Origin: an uncultured Nostocoides sp.
GTDB lineage: Bacteria > Actinomycetota > Actinomycetes > Actinomycetales > Dermatophilaceae
DNA: 11,190 bases
Assembly (NCBI GenBank): GCA_936931335.1
Contig: CAKZIH010000048.1
Span: forward strand, 1-11,190
Reading direction: 5' to 3'
Every line of letters starts with the position of its first letter. Positions within the stretch are counted from its first letter, which is position 1. The notes beneath the pieces were generated by a model. It was not told where the DNA came from. It did no database searches and saw only the letters and a list, made by a program, of their open reading frames with translations. This document shows positions 1 through 6,183 of this stretch, one piece after another. The position numbers were made by a program, and so were the translations under genes.

Positions 1-258
1 ATGTTCGTGATCGAAGGTGACCACATCGCAGTCGCGCGCGAACTCCAGCACCGTGTCGATATCCGTATGGTCGCCCACCGGCGCCGAGCGCACGACCTGC
101 GCCGCCGCGGCATCCGCGCTCTCCGCGAGGACAGTGAGGGTGATGCCGAGTTCGGCCGCCGGGCCGGCGCACATCCGCGCCAACTGCCCGCCGCCGATGA
201 TGCCGACGACCGGGAAGCCGCCCGGGGCACGCAAGGGGCTGGGTGCGCTGGCGTCCAC
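1..258 (-). CDS. purK: PurK, N5-carboxyaminoimidazole ribonucleotide synthase (N-terminal part)
   Basis: This is the first 86 codons of purK; the rest lies beyond the left edge. PurK uses ATP and bicarbonate to convert aminoimidazole ribonucleotide to its N5-carboxy form in cytoplasmic purine synthesis. Seen in the sequence: the N-terminal nucleotide-fold motif VVGIIGGGQLARM at about residues 17-29, then ADAAAAQVVRSAPVGD and a strand ending VVTFDHEH at the window edge, all characteristic of the ATP-grasp protein PurK. GTG at 258 is chosen as start because a TATCCT hexamer lies 7 bp upstream (see promoter). An in-frame GTG at 309 would add 17 residues (MCRARGRPDARPDILGP) that do not look like family sequence and would run through an inverted repeat. 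The gene is divergent from gtrA. Identification is secure and the start fairly secure. Confidence 0.93.
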   Translation of the reverse strand, partial: MDASAPSPLRAPGGFPVVGIIGGGQLARMCAGPAAELGITLTVLAESADAAAAQVVRSAPVGDHTDIDTVLEFARDCDVVTFDHEH

Positions 259-265
259 GGGGCCG

Positions 266-271
266 AGGATA
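266..271 (-). promoter_or_regulatory. -10 element of purK, leaderless type
   Basis: TATCCT on the minus strand is followed by 7 bp and then GTG at 258. It fits the TAnnnT -10 pattern seen before other genes of the window. No -35 match and no Shine-Dalgarno sequence was seen, so transcription probably starts at or next to the GTG. Confidence 0.55.
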
Positions 272-297
272 TCCGGCCGCGCATCGGGCCTGCCGCG

Positions 298-321
298 CGC
301 CCGGCACACGGATGCCGGGCG
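298..321. repeat. Perfect inverted repeat, 9-bp arms, upstream of purK
   Basis: CGCCCGGCA (298-306) and TGCCGGGCG (313-321) are exact reverse complements around a 6-bp centre. The centre lies about 52 bp upstream of the purK start codon, where an operator would sit if purK is leaderless. If purK has a longer mRNA, it would instead form a hairpin in the leader. The protein or function is unknown. Confidence 0.6.
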
Positions 322-341
322 GACGCCATACGTGCCCCGCC

Positions 342-366
342 GCGCACTTTGGGAGGGAAAGTGCGC
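342..366. repeat. Perfect inverted repeat, 9-bp arms, in the purK-gtrA gap
   Basis: GCGCACTTT (342-350) and AAAGTGCGC (358-366) flank the 7-bp centre GGGAGGG. A further stretch, CTTTCCCAAAG at 385-395, is complementary to parts of this repeat (347-354 and 355-361), so alternative pairings are possible. The repeat lies about 96 bp from the purK start and 108 bp from the gtrA start. It borders a less GC-rich patch at roughly 369-413. It could be an operator shared by the two divergent genes. No regulator is identified. Confidence 0.6.
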
Positions 367-449
367 CTTCGCAACGGAAATCTTCTTTCCCAAAGAGAGA
401 CAAAGGGGCACTGGGCGGGAAACTACCGGGCCTGCCCACGCGCGCAAGT

Positions 450-455
450 TAGGCT
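450..455 (+). promoter_or_regulatory. -10 element of gtrA, leaderless type
   Basis: TAGGCT is followed by 6 bp and then ATG at 462. The same hexamer precedes pccB and maf. No Shine-Dalgarno sequence lies between, and no clear -35 was found. Confidence 0.6.
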
Positions 456-461
456 GGTCCA

Positions 462-974
462 ATGCCCGCGCCCCGTCCGACCAATTGGCTGCGGGCGACG
501 GTGGATGCGCTCTGGCGCGAGGTCATCAAGTTCGGCATCGTCGGTGCCATCTCGTTCGTGGTCGACGTCGGGTTGATGAACCTGTTGCGGGCCACGGTGA
601 TGGAGGACAAGCCGACCACCGCCAAGATCATCTCCGCCTCGGTGGCGACCGTGGTCGCCTGGATCGGCAACCGGCAGTGGACTTTCCGGCATCGGCGCAA
701 CCGCGCCGCCGCGCATGAGTTCGGCCTCTTCGCGCTGACGAATGTGGTGGCCCTGGTCATCGGCGCCGGCGCGATTGCCTTCTCCCACTATGTGCTCGGC
801 CTGGACTCCTTGCTGGCCGACAATGTCGCCAATATCGTGGGAATCGGGCTGGGCACGCTCTTTAGATTCTGGGCCTATCGCACCTTCGTCTTCGCCAAGG
901 AACTGGAACCGGCCTCGGAGAGGAATAGCGCGAACACCGCCGGGGTCGCGCGCAGCAGCTCCAGCCTGCCGTAG
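462..974 (+). CDS. GtrA-family four-helix membrane protein
   Basis: This 170-residue protein matches the GtrA family, small inner-membrane proteins often linked to moving or using polyprenyl-linked sugars for cell-surface glycans. The substrate here is unknown. Seen: four hydrophobic segments at about residues 22-43, 53-70, 88-110 and 118-139; the family motif GNRQWTFRHR (about 69-78) after the second helix; and FRFWAYRTFVF (about 134-144) at the end of the fourth. A basic N-terminal stretch precedes helix 1. The C-terminal tail from about residue 146 is polar and poorly conserved. The last 100 bp overlap, antisense, the end of the sensor kinase gene. Seven T residues follow the stop directly. 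ATG at 462 is supported by the promoter 6 bp upstream. No glycosyltransferase gene is adjacent, so its pathway cannot be inferred from context. Confidence 0.88.
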   Translation: MPAPRPTNWLRATVDALWREVIKFGIVGAISFVVDVGLMNLLRATVMEDKPTTAKIISASVATVVAWIGNRQWTFRHRRNRAAAHEFGLFALTNVVALVIGAGAIAFSHYVLGLDSLLADNVANIVGIGLGTLFRFWAYRTFVFAKELEPASERNSANTAGVARSSSSLP

Positions 975-1912
975 TTTTTTTCCGCCAGATCCCGCGCCAG
1001 GGCCAGCCCGAGGCCACTGCCGCCGGAGGAGACCGAGCGCTCGAAGATGTGCGGGGCGAGTCCCGGGGCCACTCCTTCGCCCTCGTCGGTCACTTCCAGC
1101 ACCACGGTGGGACCGCTGCGCCGGGCCAGCACCGAGACCGTGCCCCGGCCGTGGGCGAGCGAGTTCTCGATCAGCGTGGAGAGGATCTGGGAGAGCGCGG
1201 AGCGGGCGATCATGACCTCCAGCCCGCGCTCGCCGTGCACCCGCATACTGCGCCGGGCCTGCTCGAATGCCGGCTGCCATTCCCGTTGCAGCGCAGCGAT
1301 CACCGAGTCCAAGGACACCGCGGAGGCCTCGGCGGGCCGGCGCTTGGCGCGATACATCAGGTCCTCGACCACCCCGGTCAGCCGCTCGACCTGGTCGATC
1401 GCGATCCCCGCTTCTTCCTTGACCACCACCGGATCCTCGGTGCCGGCGATCTCCTCCAGCCGCAGCAGCAGCGCGGCCAGCGGGGTGCGCAACTGATGGC
1501 TGGCGTCGGAGGCGAAGTCTCGCTCCGCTGCCAGGGCGCTGCGGATGTCCTGGCTGCTGGCGGCCAGCACCGCACTGACCCGGTCGATCTCGCTGATCCC
1601 GGTGGCCAGCGCAGACACCGAGGCGTCACCCGCACCGAGCCGCTCGGCCTGTTGGGCCAGCGCCTCCAGGGGTTCAGTCACCAGGTCGGCCTGGCGGCGG
1701 GCGACGAAGACGCCCAGTCCCCCGGCGAGCAGAGTCAGCAGCACGATGGCGACGAGCGCCCACGCCACCAGGTTGGCGGCCGGCATACCGAGCGGGCGTG
1801 CCTGCGCTTCCTGCAATGCCATCACCACCAAGGCCGCGGCGAGCGGCACCAAGACCAGGGCGAGGACGGCGGCCGCCACCGACATCGCCGAGCGCACATA
1901 CCGGGAGCGCAT
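875..1912 (-). CDS. Two-component sensor histidine kinase, minimal sensor loop
   Basis: This 345-residue membrane histidine kinase autophosphorylates and passes the phosphate to the regulator encoded just upstream. Seen: TM1 about 10-33, a very short outside loop (about 34-45), TM2 about 46-70, a HAMP-like region about 71-124, and the dimerisation box FASDASHQLRTPLAAL with phospho-acceptor His139. The ATPase domain has its N box around Asn250, G1 DEGEGV (276-281), F box HIFERS (288-293) and G2 GGSGLGLALA (297-306). The short loop argues for sensing in or at the membrane, or through a partner. ATG at 1912 lies 17 bp after the regulator stop. No start with a good Shine-Dalgarno was seen, so translational coupling is likely. 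The last 32 codons lie antisense to gtrA. Codons 311-313 form an A-run (GAA AAA AAC). The signal is unknown. Confidence 0.93.
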   Translation of the reverse strand: MRSRYVRSAMSVAAAVLALVLVPLAAALVVMALQEAQARPLGMPAANLVAWALVAIVLLTLLAGGLGVFVARRQADLVTEPLEALAQQAERLGAGDASVSALATGISEIDRVSAVLAASSQDIRSALAAERDFASDASHQLRTPLAALLLRLEEIAGTEDPVVVKEEAGIAIDQVERLTGVVEDLMYRAKRRPAEASAVSLDSVIAALQREWQPAFEQARRSMRVHGERGLEVMIARSALSQILSTLIENSLAHGRGTVSVLARRSGPTVVLEVTDEGEGVAPGLAPHIFERSVSSGGSGLGLALARDLAEKNYGRLELLRATPAVFALFLSEAGSSSLAKTKVR

Positions 1913-1929
1913 CGCCGCGGGCGCCGGGA

Positions 1930-2604
1930 TCAGGGGGTATCGAGGTCGAGCCGGAAGCCGACGCCGCGCACGGTGTTCAGGTGGCGGGGCTGGCCCGCGT
2001 CCTCACCGAGTTTGCGACGCAGGACGGAGATATGCATGTCCAGGGTCTTAGTCGAGCCGTACCAGGCGGTGTCCCAGACCTCGGACATCAGCCGTTCCCG
2101 GGAGACCACCTTGCCGCGCTCGCGATAGAGCACGCTGAGCAGGGCGTACTCCTTCCCGGTCAGGTTGAGCTCGACGTCATGGAAGAAGGCGCGGCGCGAG
2201 TCCGGGTCGATGTGCAGGATCGCCGTGGTCGACTCCGGCTCCGGCGCGCCCCGGCGCAACAACGCCCGGGTCCGGGCCAGCAATTCGGCCAGGCGGAAGG
2301 GCTTGGTCACATAGTCGTCGGCCCCGGCGTCCAGGCCGACGACCGTGTCCACTTCGTCGGCACGGGCGGTGAGGATCAGCACGGGCACGGCCGAGCCGGT
2401 GTTGCGCAGGCGACGGCAGACTTCCAGGCCGTCCAGTGTCGGCAGCCCGAGATCGAGGACGACGAGGTCGACTCCCTTGATGGCCGCGGCGAGCGCGTCG
2501 GCACCGTCGGTGCAGACTTCGACCTCGTAGCCCTCACGGTCCAGGGCGCGCGCCAGAGGTTCGGCGATGGCGACATCGTCCTCCGCGAGCAAGACCCGGG
2601 TCAT
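1930..2604 (-). CDS. OmpR/PhoB-type response regulator
   Basis: This 224-residue DNA-binding response regulator is the cognate partner of the adjacent kinase. Receiver domain, about residues 2-117: acidic pocket EDD (8-10), phospho-acceptor Asp51 in VVLDLGLP, switch Thr79 in LILTA, and Lys101 in TKPF. Winged-helix output domain, about 127-220: the recognition-helix region STKTLDMHISVLRRKL and the wing motif TVRGVGFRLD. ATG at 2604 gives the typical start MTRVLLAEDD. In-frame ATG at 2613 and GTG at 2625 are possible but less likely, because TACGAT sits 7 bp before 2604 and overlaps the upstream region. The upstream cyclase gene ends 82 bp away, so the pair seems to have its own promoter. Target genes cannot be told from the sequence. 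Confidence 0.95.
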   Translation of the reverse strand: MTRVLLAEDDVAIAEPLARALDREGYEVEVCTDGADALAAAIKGVDLVVLDLGLPTLDGLEVCRRLRNTGSAVPVLILTARADEVDTVVGLDAGADDYVTKPFRLAELLARTRALLRRGAPEPESTTAILHIDPDSRRAFFHDVELNLTGKEYALLSVLYRERGKVVSRERLMSEVWDTAWYGSTKTLDMHISVLRRKLGEDAGQPRHLNTVRGVGFRLDLDTP

Positions 2605-2611
2605 GGCGCCC

Positions 2612-2617
2612 ATCGTA
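2612..2617 (-). promoter_or_regulatory. -10 element of the regulator-kinase operon, leaderless type
   Basis: TACGAT on the minus strand is followed by 7 bp and then ATG at 2604. CTGACG lies 18 bp further upstream and is a fair match to a TTGACA-type -35. This is the most complete promoter in the window. It supports the start at 2604 over those at 2613 and 2625. Confidence 0.6.
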
Positions 2618-2686
2618 TGGCGCACCTCACCTTCGCGTCAGCCCTAACGGATCTGCCCAGCTCAGCCGCCCTGCCGGCCGTGTCGC

Positions 2687-3712
2687 TCAACCGCGGCGCT
2701 CGCCGACCAGGCGGGTGATCACCGCAGGAGTCACCATGCCCACACCGCGCAGGTGGCGCCGCCGGGTCGGGGTGACCTGGAAACCGGAGACCTCCGTCAG
2801 GCGTGCCGCGAGCGCTTCGTCGGCGAGCACCCCACCCGCCTGGGCCAGCCCGGTCAGCCGGGCCGCCCGGTTGACCGTGGTGCCGAAGACGTCGCCGAGC
2901 CGGGAGAGCACCGGGCCGTATGCCAGCCCCACCCGCACCTGGGGGAGCACCTTCTCCTCGGCCATGGCGGCTACCAGGTCCAGGGCGGTCGCCGACCCCG
3001 CGAGCGGATCGGTGTTGGCGAAGAGCACCTCATCGCCGACGGTCTTGATCACCCGCCCACCGTGCGCGGTGACGATGTCCGAGGCGAGTTGCTCGAAACG
3101 CATCACCATCGCCGCCAGCTCCTTTTGGGTGGCCCGGCGCACCATGGCGCTGAAATTGACCAGGTCCGCGAAGCCGACAACCCGGGTCGGCCCACTCGCC
3201 CCATCCTCGGGCGAGGCATCGCTGACCAGACGGGTCAGCGAGGCGAGCAGGTGGCGCCGCCAGGCAAAGATGAGCAATGGCTCGAATGCCGCCGCGGACT
3301 CCGTCAGTTGCTCCGCCACCCGCAGCGCGGTGGTGGCGTCCAGGCCACCGTCGGCCTGAGCCGCGCCATGCGTCAGGAGCGATTCGGCCACCAGGTCGGT
3401 CTGCCAGACGGTGAGGCGGTCGGTGGTGCGGGCCACGGCCCGAGTCATCGCCAGCGCGAGATCCTGATCCAGCCGGCCCTGCTCGATCAGCCCCGTCACC
3501 GCGGTGATCGCCGCCAGGTCGGCCTCAAAGTATTGCGCCGAATCCGATTGGGCGACAAGGAATCCCAAGGCATGCAAGAAGGAGGCGACCAGGTCGACAT
3601 CGAGGTTCGCAGCCGCGGCAAATTCCGCCCGCCCAGTACCGATGACGTCGCCCAGCAGGCGTTGCTGAAGCTCGGCAAGGACACTGCTCTCCGGCGATTC
3701 GACCGCTCTCAC
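2687..3712 (-). CDS. Class III adenylate cyclase with N-terminal regulatory domain
   Basis: This 341-residue cytoplasmic cyclase makes cAMP from ATP. The catalytic domain spans about residues 174-325 and keeps every key residue: metal-binding Asp183 (GFADLVNFS) and Asp227 (KTVGDE), adenine-specifying Lys223 and Asp274 (GDVFGTTVN), and transition-state Asn281 and Arg285 (NRAAR). It should therefore be active and ATP-specific. The N-terminal helical part (about 1-160, beginning LAELQQRLLG) resembles the autoinhibitory domain of the pH-sensing mycobacterial cyclase Rv1264; this is from family memory, not a search. GTG at 3712 lies 16 bp after the birA stop, with an AG-rich Shine-Dalgarno-like run (AGGGGGGAG) directly before it. 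Spacing is too tight for comfort. GTG at 3760, inside birA, is the alternative. It is probably co-transcribed with birA. There are no membrane segments. Confidence 0.9.
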   Translation of the reverse strand: MRAVESPESSVLAELQQRLLGDVIGTGRAEFAAAANLDVDLVASFLHALGFLVAQSDSAQYFEADLAAITAVTGLIEQGRLDQDLALAMTRAVARTTDRLTVWQTDLVAESLLTHGAAQADGGLDATTALRVAEQLTESAAAFEPLLIFAWRRHLLASLTRLVSDASPEDGASGPTRVVGFADLVNFSAMVRRATQKELAAMVMRFEQLASDIVTAHGGRVIKTVGDEVLFANTDPLAGSATALDLVAAMAEEKVLPQVRVGLAYGPVLSRLGDVFGTTVNRAARLTGLAQAGGVLADEALAARLTEVSGFQVTPTRRRHLRGVGMVTPAVITRLVGERRG

Positions 3713-3728
3713 CTCCCCCCTGGTGTAT

Positions 3729-4505
3729 TTAATCTCGCATGCGCACGTGATGCACGTCACCTGCGGCCAGGACAGCGGTGCCCCCGTCCGCCCATTTCAC
3801 GCTCAGCCGGCCGGTCTCATCGATACCGATGGCCTGGGCGCGGCGCCACCCACCGGCCGCATCCTCGACCGTGATTTCGCGGCCCAGCGTCGCGCAGCCC
3901 GCAACATATTCGTCACGGATGGCGCTCACCCCGGCTCCCTCACCCAACCGGCGGTGCCGGGATGCCAGGTGTCTCAGGTATGCCGTCACCAAGGCCTCCC
4001 GGTCGATCTCGCCGACCCCGGCCCCGAGCGCAAGGGCCACCGAAATCGCCTGTGGGAGTGGCAGGTCGGCTTCCGTGTGGTCGACATTGAGGCCGGCGCC
4101 GATGACCACACCCGCCTCGGTCCGCTCGCACAGGATCCCGGCCAGCTTGCGACCAGTGGCCGGATCGAGCAGATCGTTGGGCCATTTGAGATCGGGGCGC
4201 AGCCCGGTGACCTCGGCGACCGCGGCGCGCAGTGCCAGGCCGGTCACCAGGGGCAGCCATTCGGGCTGCGCACCAGCGGGCACGAGCACCGACATGGCCA
4301 AACCGGCATACGGGCTCTCCTCCCAGCGCCGGCCCAGACGGCCGCGCCCGGCGTCCTGCAGCTCCGCCAGCACGAGCACCCATGGTTGCCCGAGTTGCGC
4401 CGCGCGGGCATTCGTGGAGCCGATCCGTTCGTGCACCTCCACCCCCAGCACGGGCGTACCCGCCAGCGCCGTCACCAGCCGCGTGGAGTTCAGGGGGGAG
4501 CGCAT
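3729..4505 (-). CDS. birA: BirA, biotin--[acetyl-CoA-carboxylase] ligase without DNA-binding domain
   Basis: This 258-residue enzyme activates biotin as biotinyl-AMP and attaches it to the lysine of the biotin carrier domain of acyl-CoA carboxylases. Seen: the biotinyl-AMP loop GRGRLG (53-58), the catalytic motif KWPND (107-111), GILCE (123-127), GAGLNV (136-141), and a C-terminal beta domain from about 205. The protein starts almost directly with the catalytic domain. It has no N-terminal helix-turn-helix, so it cannot act as the biotin-operon repressor that E. coli BirA is. ATG at 4505 is chosen because TAGCCT lies 7 bp upstream; ATG at 4532 would overlap the pccB start. The divergent neighbour pccB encodes a subunit of the enzyme class it serves, and the adenylate cyclase gene follows 16 bp downstream. 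Confidence 0.95.
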   Translation of the reverse strand: MRSPLNSTRLVTALAGTPVLGVEVHERIGSTNARAAQLGQPWVLVLAELQDAGRGRLGRRWEESPYAGLAMSVLVPAGAQPEWLPLVTGLALRAAVAEVTGLRPDLKWPNDLLDPATGRKLAGILCERTEAGVVIGAGLNVDHTEADLPLPQAISVALALGAGVGEIDREALVTAYLRHLASRHRRLGEGAGVSAIRDEYVAGCATLGREITVEDAAGGWRRAQAIGIDETGRLSVKWADGGTAVLAAGDVHHVRMRD

Positions 4506-4512
4506 ACCGGCA

Positions 4513-4518
4513 AGGCTA
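4513..4518 (-). promoter_or_regulatory. -10 element of birA, leaderless type, overlapping the pccB promoter
   Basis: TAGCCT on the minus strand is followed by 7 bp and then ATG at 4505. It shares two base pairs (4517-4518) with the pccB -10 on the other strand. Confidence 0.6.
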
Positions 4519-4522
4519 GGCT
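4517..4522 (+). promoter_or_regulatory. -10 element of pccB, leaderless type, overlapping the birA promoter
   Basis: TAGGCT is followed by 8 bp and then ATG at 4531. No Shine-Dalgarno sequence lies between. The same hexamer precedes gtrA and maf. The whole control region for both directions lies within or beside the 25 bp between the two start codons. Confidence 0.6.
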
Positions 4523-4530
4523 GCGGTGCC

Positions 4531-6183
4531 ATGTCCGCCACGCTTCCCGCCGACGACGCGCCCGCTGCCGGCCCAGGCCCCGCTGCCGCGAATCCCGCCG
4601 GGGAAGTGGATCTGCATACCACCGCAGGCAAATTGGCCGATCTCAAGCGCCGGGTGGCCCAGGTCGCCCAGGCCGGGTCCGAGGACGCGGTGGCCAAGCA
4701 GCACGCCAAGGGCAAATCGACTGCGCGAGAGCGCATCGCGATGCTCCTGGACGAGGGCACCTTCGTCGAACTCGACAAATACGCCCGGCACCGTTCGAGT
4801 GCTTTCGGACAGGACCGGCACCGGCCGTATGGCGATGGCGTGGTCACCGGATACGGCCAGGTCGACGGACGCACGGTGGCGGTCTTCGCCCAGGATTTCA
4901 CCGTCTTCGGCGGCAGCCTGGGTGAGGTCTTCGGCGAGAAGATCGTCAAGGTCATGGACTTCGCCATGAAGATCGGCTGCCCGGTCATCGGACTCAACGA
5001 CAGCGGCGGCGCGCGGATCCAGGAGGGCGTTGTCTCCCTTGGGCTTTATGGCGAGATCTTCCGGCGGAATGTGCATGCCTCGGGGGTCATCCCGCAGATC
5101 TCGCTGATCATGGGCCCCTGCGCCGGCGGCGCGGTCTACTCCCCCGCGATCACCGATTTCACCGTGATGGTGGATTCCACCTCGCATATGTTCATCACCG
5201 GTCCGGACGTCATCCGCACCGTCACCGGCGAGGACGTCGGTATGGAGGACCTCGGCGGCGCGCGCACCCACAACACCCGCTCCGGTAATGCCCATTACCT
5301 CGGCAGTGACGAGGCCGACGCGATCGAATACGCCAAGGCGTTGCTGTCCTATCTGCCCAGCAACAACCTCGAAGAGCCGCCGGCCTATGAGGTCGAGAAC
5401 GACCTGAGCGTCACCGACCTCGACCTGGAACTCGACACGCTGATCCCCGACTCGGCCAACCAGCCCTATGACATGCGCGCGGTCATCGAGCATGTCGTCG
5501 ACGACGGGGAGTTCCTCGAGGTGCAGGCGCTCTTCGCGCCCAATATCGTCATCGGTTTTGCCCGCATCGACGGGCGCAGCATCGGGATCGTGGCCAACCA
5601 GCCTTTACAGCTGGCCGGCACTCTCGATATCGACGCCTCCGAGAAGGCCGCGCGCTTCGTGCGCACCTGCGACGCCTTTAATCTGCCGATCCTCACATTC
5701 GTCGACGTCCCCGGGTTCCTGCCCGGCACCAGCCAGGAGTGGGAGGGCATCATCCGCCGCGGTGCCAAGCTCATCTATGCCTATGCCGAGGCGACCGTGC
5801 CCAAGGTCACCGTCATCACCCGCAAGGCGTATGGCGGCGCCTACGACGTGATGGGCTCCAAGCACCTGGGCGCCGATATCAACCTCGCCTGGCCGACCGC
5901 CCAGATCGCGGTCATGGGTGCCCAGGGCGCGGTGAATATCCTCTACCGCAAGGAAATCCAGGCCGCGCAGGAGGCCGGGGAGGATGTGCTCTCGCTACGT
6001 CAGCAGTTCGTTACACACTACGAGGACACCCTCGCCAATCCGTATGTCGCCGCCGAGCGCGGCTATATCGACACGGTGATCTCCCCGTCTAACACCCGGA
6101 TGAATGTCACCCGGGCGCTGCGGGCGTTGCGCAACAAGCGCGAGAGCCTGCCGCCCAAGAAGCACGGAAATATGCCGCTATGA
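4531..6183 (+). CDS. pccB: Acyl-CoA (probably propionyl-CoA) carboxylase, beta (carboxyltransferase) subunit
   Basis: This 550-residue carboxyltransferase moves CO2 from carboxybiotin to an acyl-CoA, giving methylmalonyl-CoA or malonyl-CoA in the cytoplasm. It works with a biotinylated alpha subunit not seen here and with epsilon (next gene). Two crotonase-like halves are visible. The N half has the oxyanion motif SGGARIQEG (about 156-164) and GPCAGGAVYSP (about 195-205). The C half has VDVPGFLPGTSQEWEG and RKAYGGAYDVMGSK, with Asp439. That Asp appears to match the residue of Streptomyces PccB reported to favour propionyl-CoA; acetyl-CoA-preferring relatives carry Ile. Length is typical of PccB apart from about 20 extra Ala/Pro-rich N-terminal residues. 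ATG at 4531 follows a -10 by 8 bp. The frame stays open further upstream, but that stretch lies antisense to birA. Confidence 0.95.
   Translation: MSATLPADDAPAAGPGPAAANPAGEVDLHTTAGKLADLKRRVAQVAQAGSEDAVAKQHAKGKSTARERIAMLLDEGTFVELDKYARHRSSAFGQDRHRPYGDGVVTGYGQVDGRTVAVFAQDFTVFGGSLGEVFGEKIVKVMDFAMKIGCPVIGLNDSGGARIQEGVVSLGLYGEIFRRNVHASGVIPQISLIMGPCAGGAVYSPAITDFTVMVDSTSHMFITGPDVIRTVTGEDVGMEDLGGARTHNTRSGNAHYLGSDEADAIEYAKALLSYLPSNNLEEPPAYEVENDLSVTDLDLELDTLIPDSANQPYDMRAVIEHVVDDGEFLEVQALFAPNIVIGFARIDGRSIGIVANQPLQLAGTLDIDASEKAARFVRTCDAFNLPILTFVDVPGFLPGTSQEWEGIIRRGAKLIYAYAEATVPKVTVITRKAYGGAYDVMGSKHLGADINLAWPTAQIAVMGAQGAVNILYRKEIQAAQEAGEDVLSLRQQFVTHYEDTLANPYVAAERGYIDTVISPSNTRMNVTRALRALRNKRESLPPKKHGNMPL

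Noticed and set aside
307..309. GTG at 309 as the purK start
   Set aside because: It lies within the 298-321 inverted repeat, adds residues unlike the family and has no ribosome-binding or promoter signal at a fitting distance.
975..981. T7 run after gtrA as an intrinsic terminator
   Set aside because: Only a 4-bp stem could be found directly upstream, and the run is explained as the antisense of Lys/Asn codons in the kinase gene.
1798..2718. 306-codon plus-strand frame opposite the response regulator
   Set aside because: No motif is recognisable and the composition is shadow-like; the minus strand encodes a complete regulator here.
3778..4530. Upstream extension of pccB by 251 codons
   Set aside because: It is antisense to birA, its product is Ser/Arg/Ala/Pro-rich, and the -10 before 4531 fixes the normal start.
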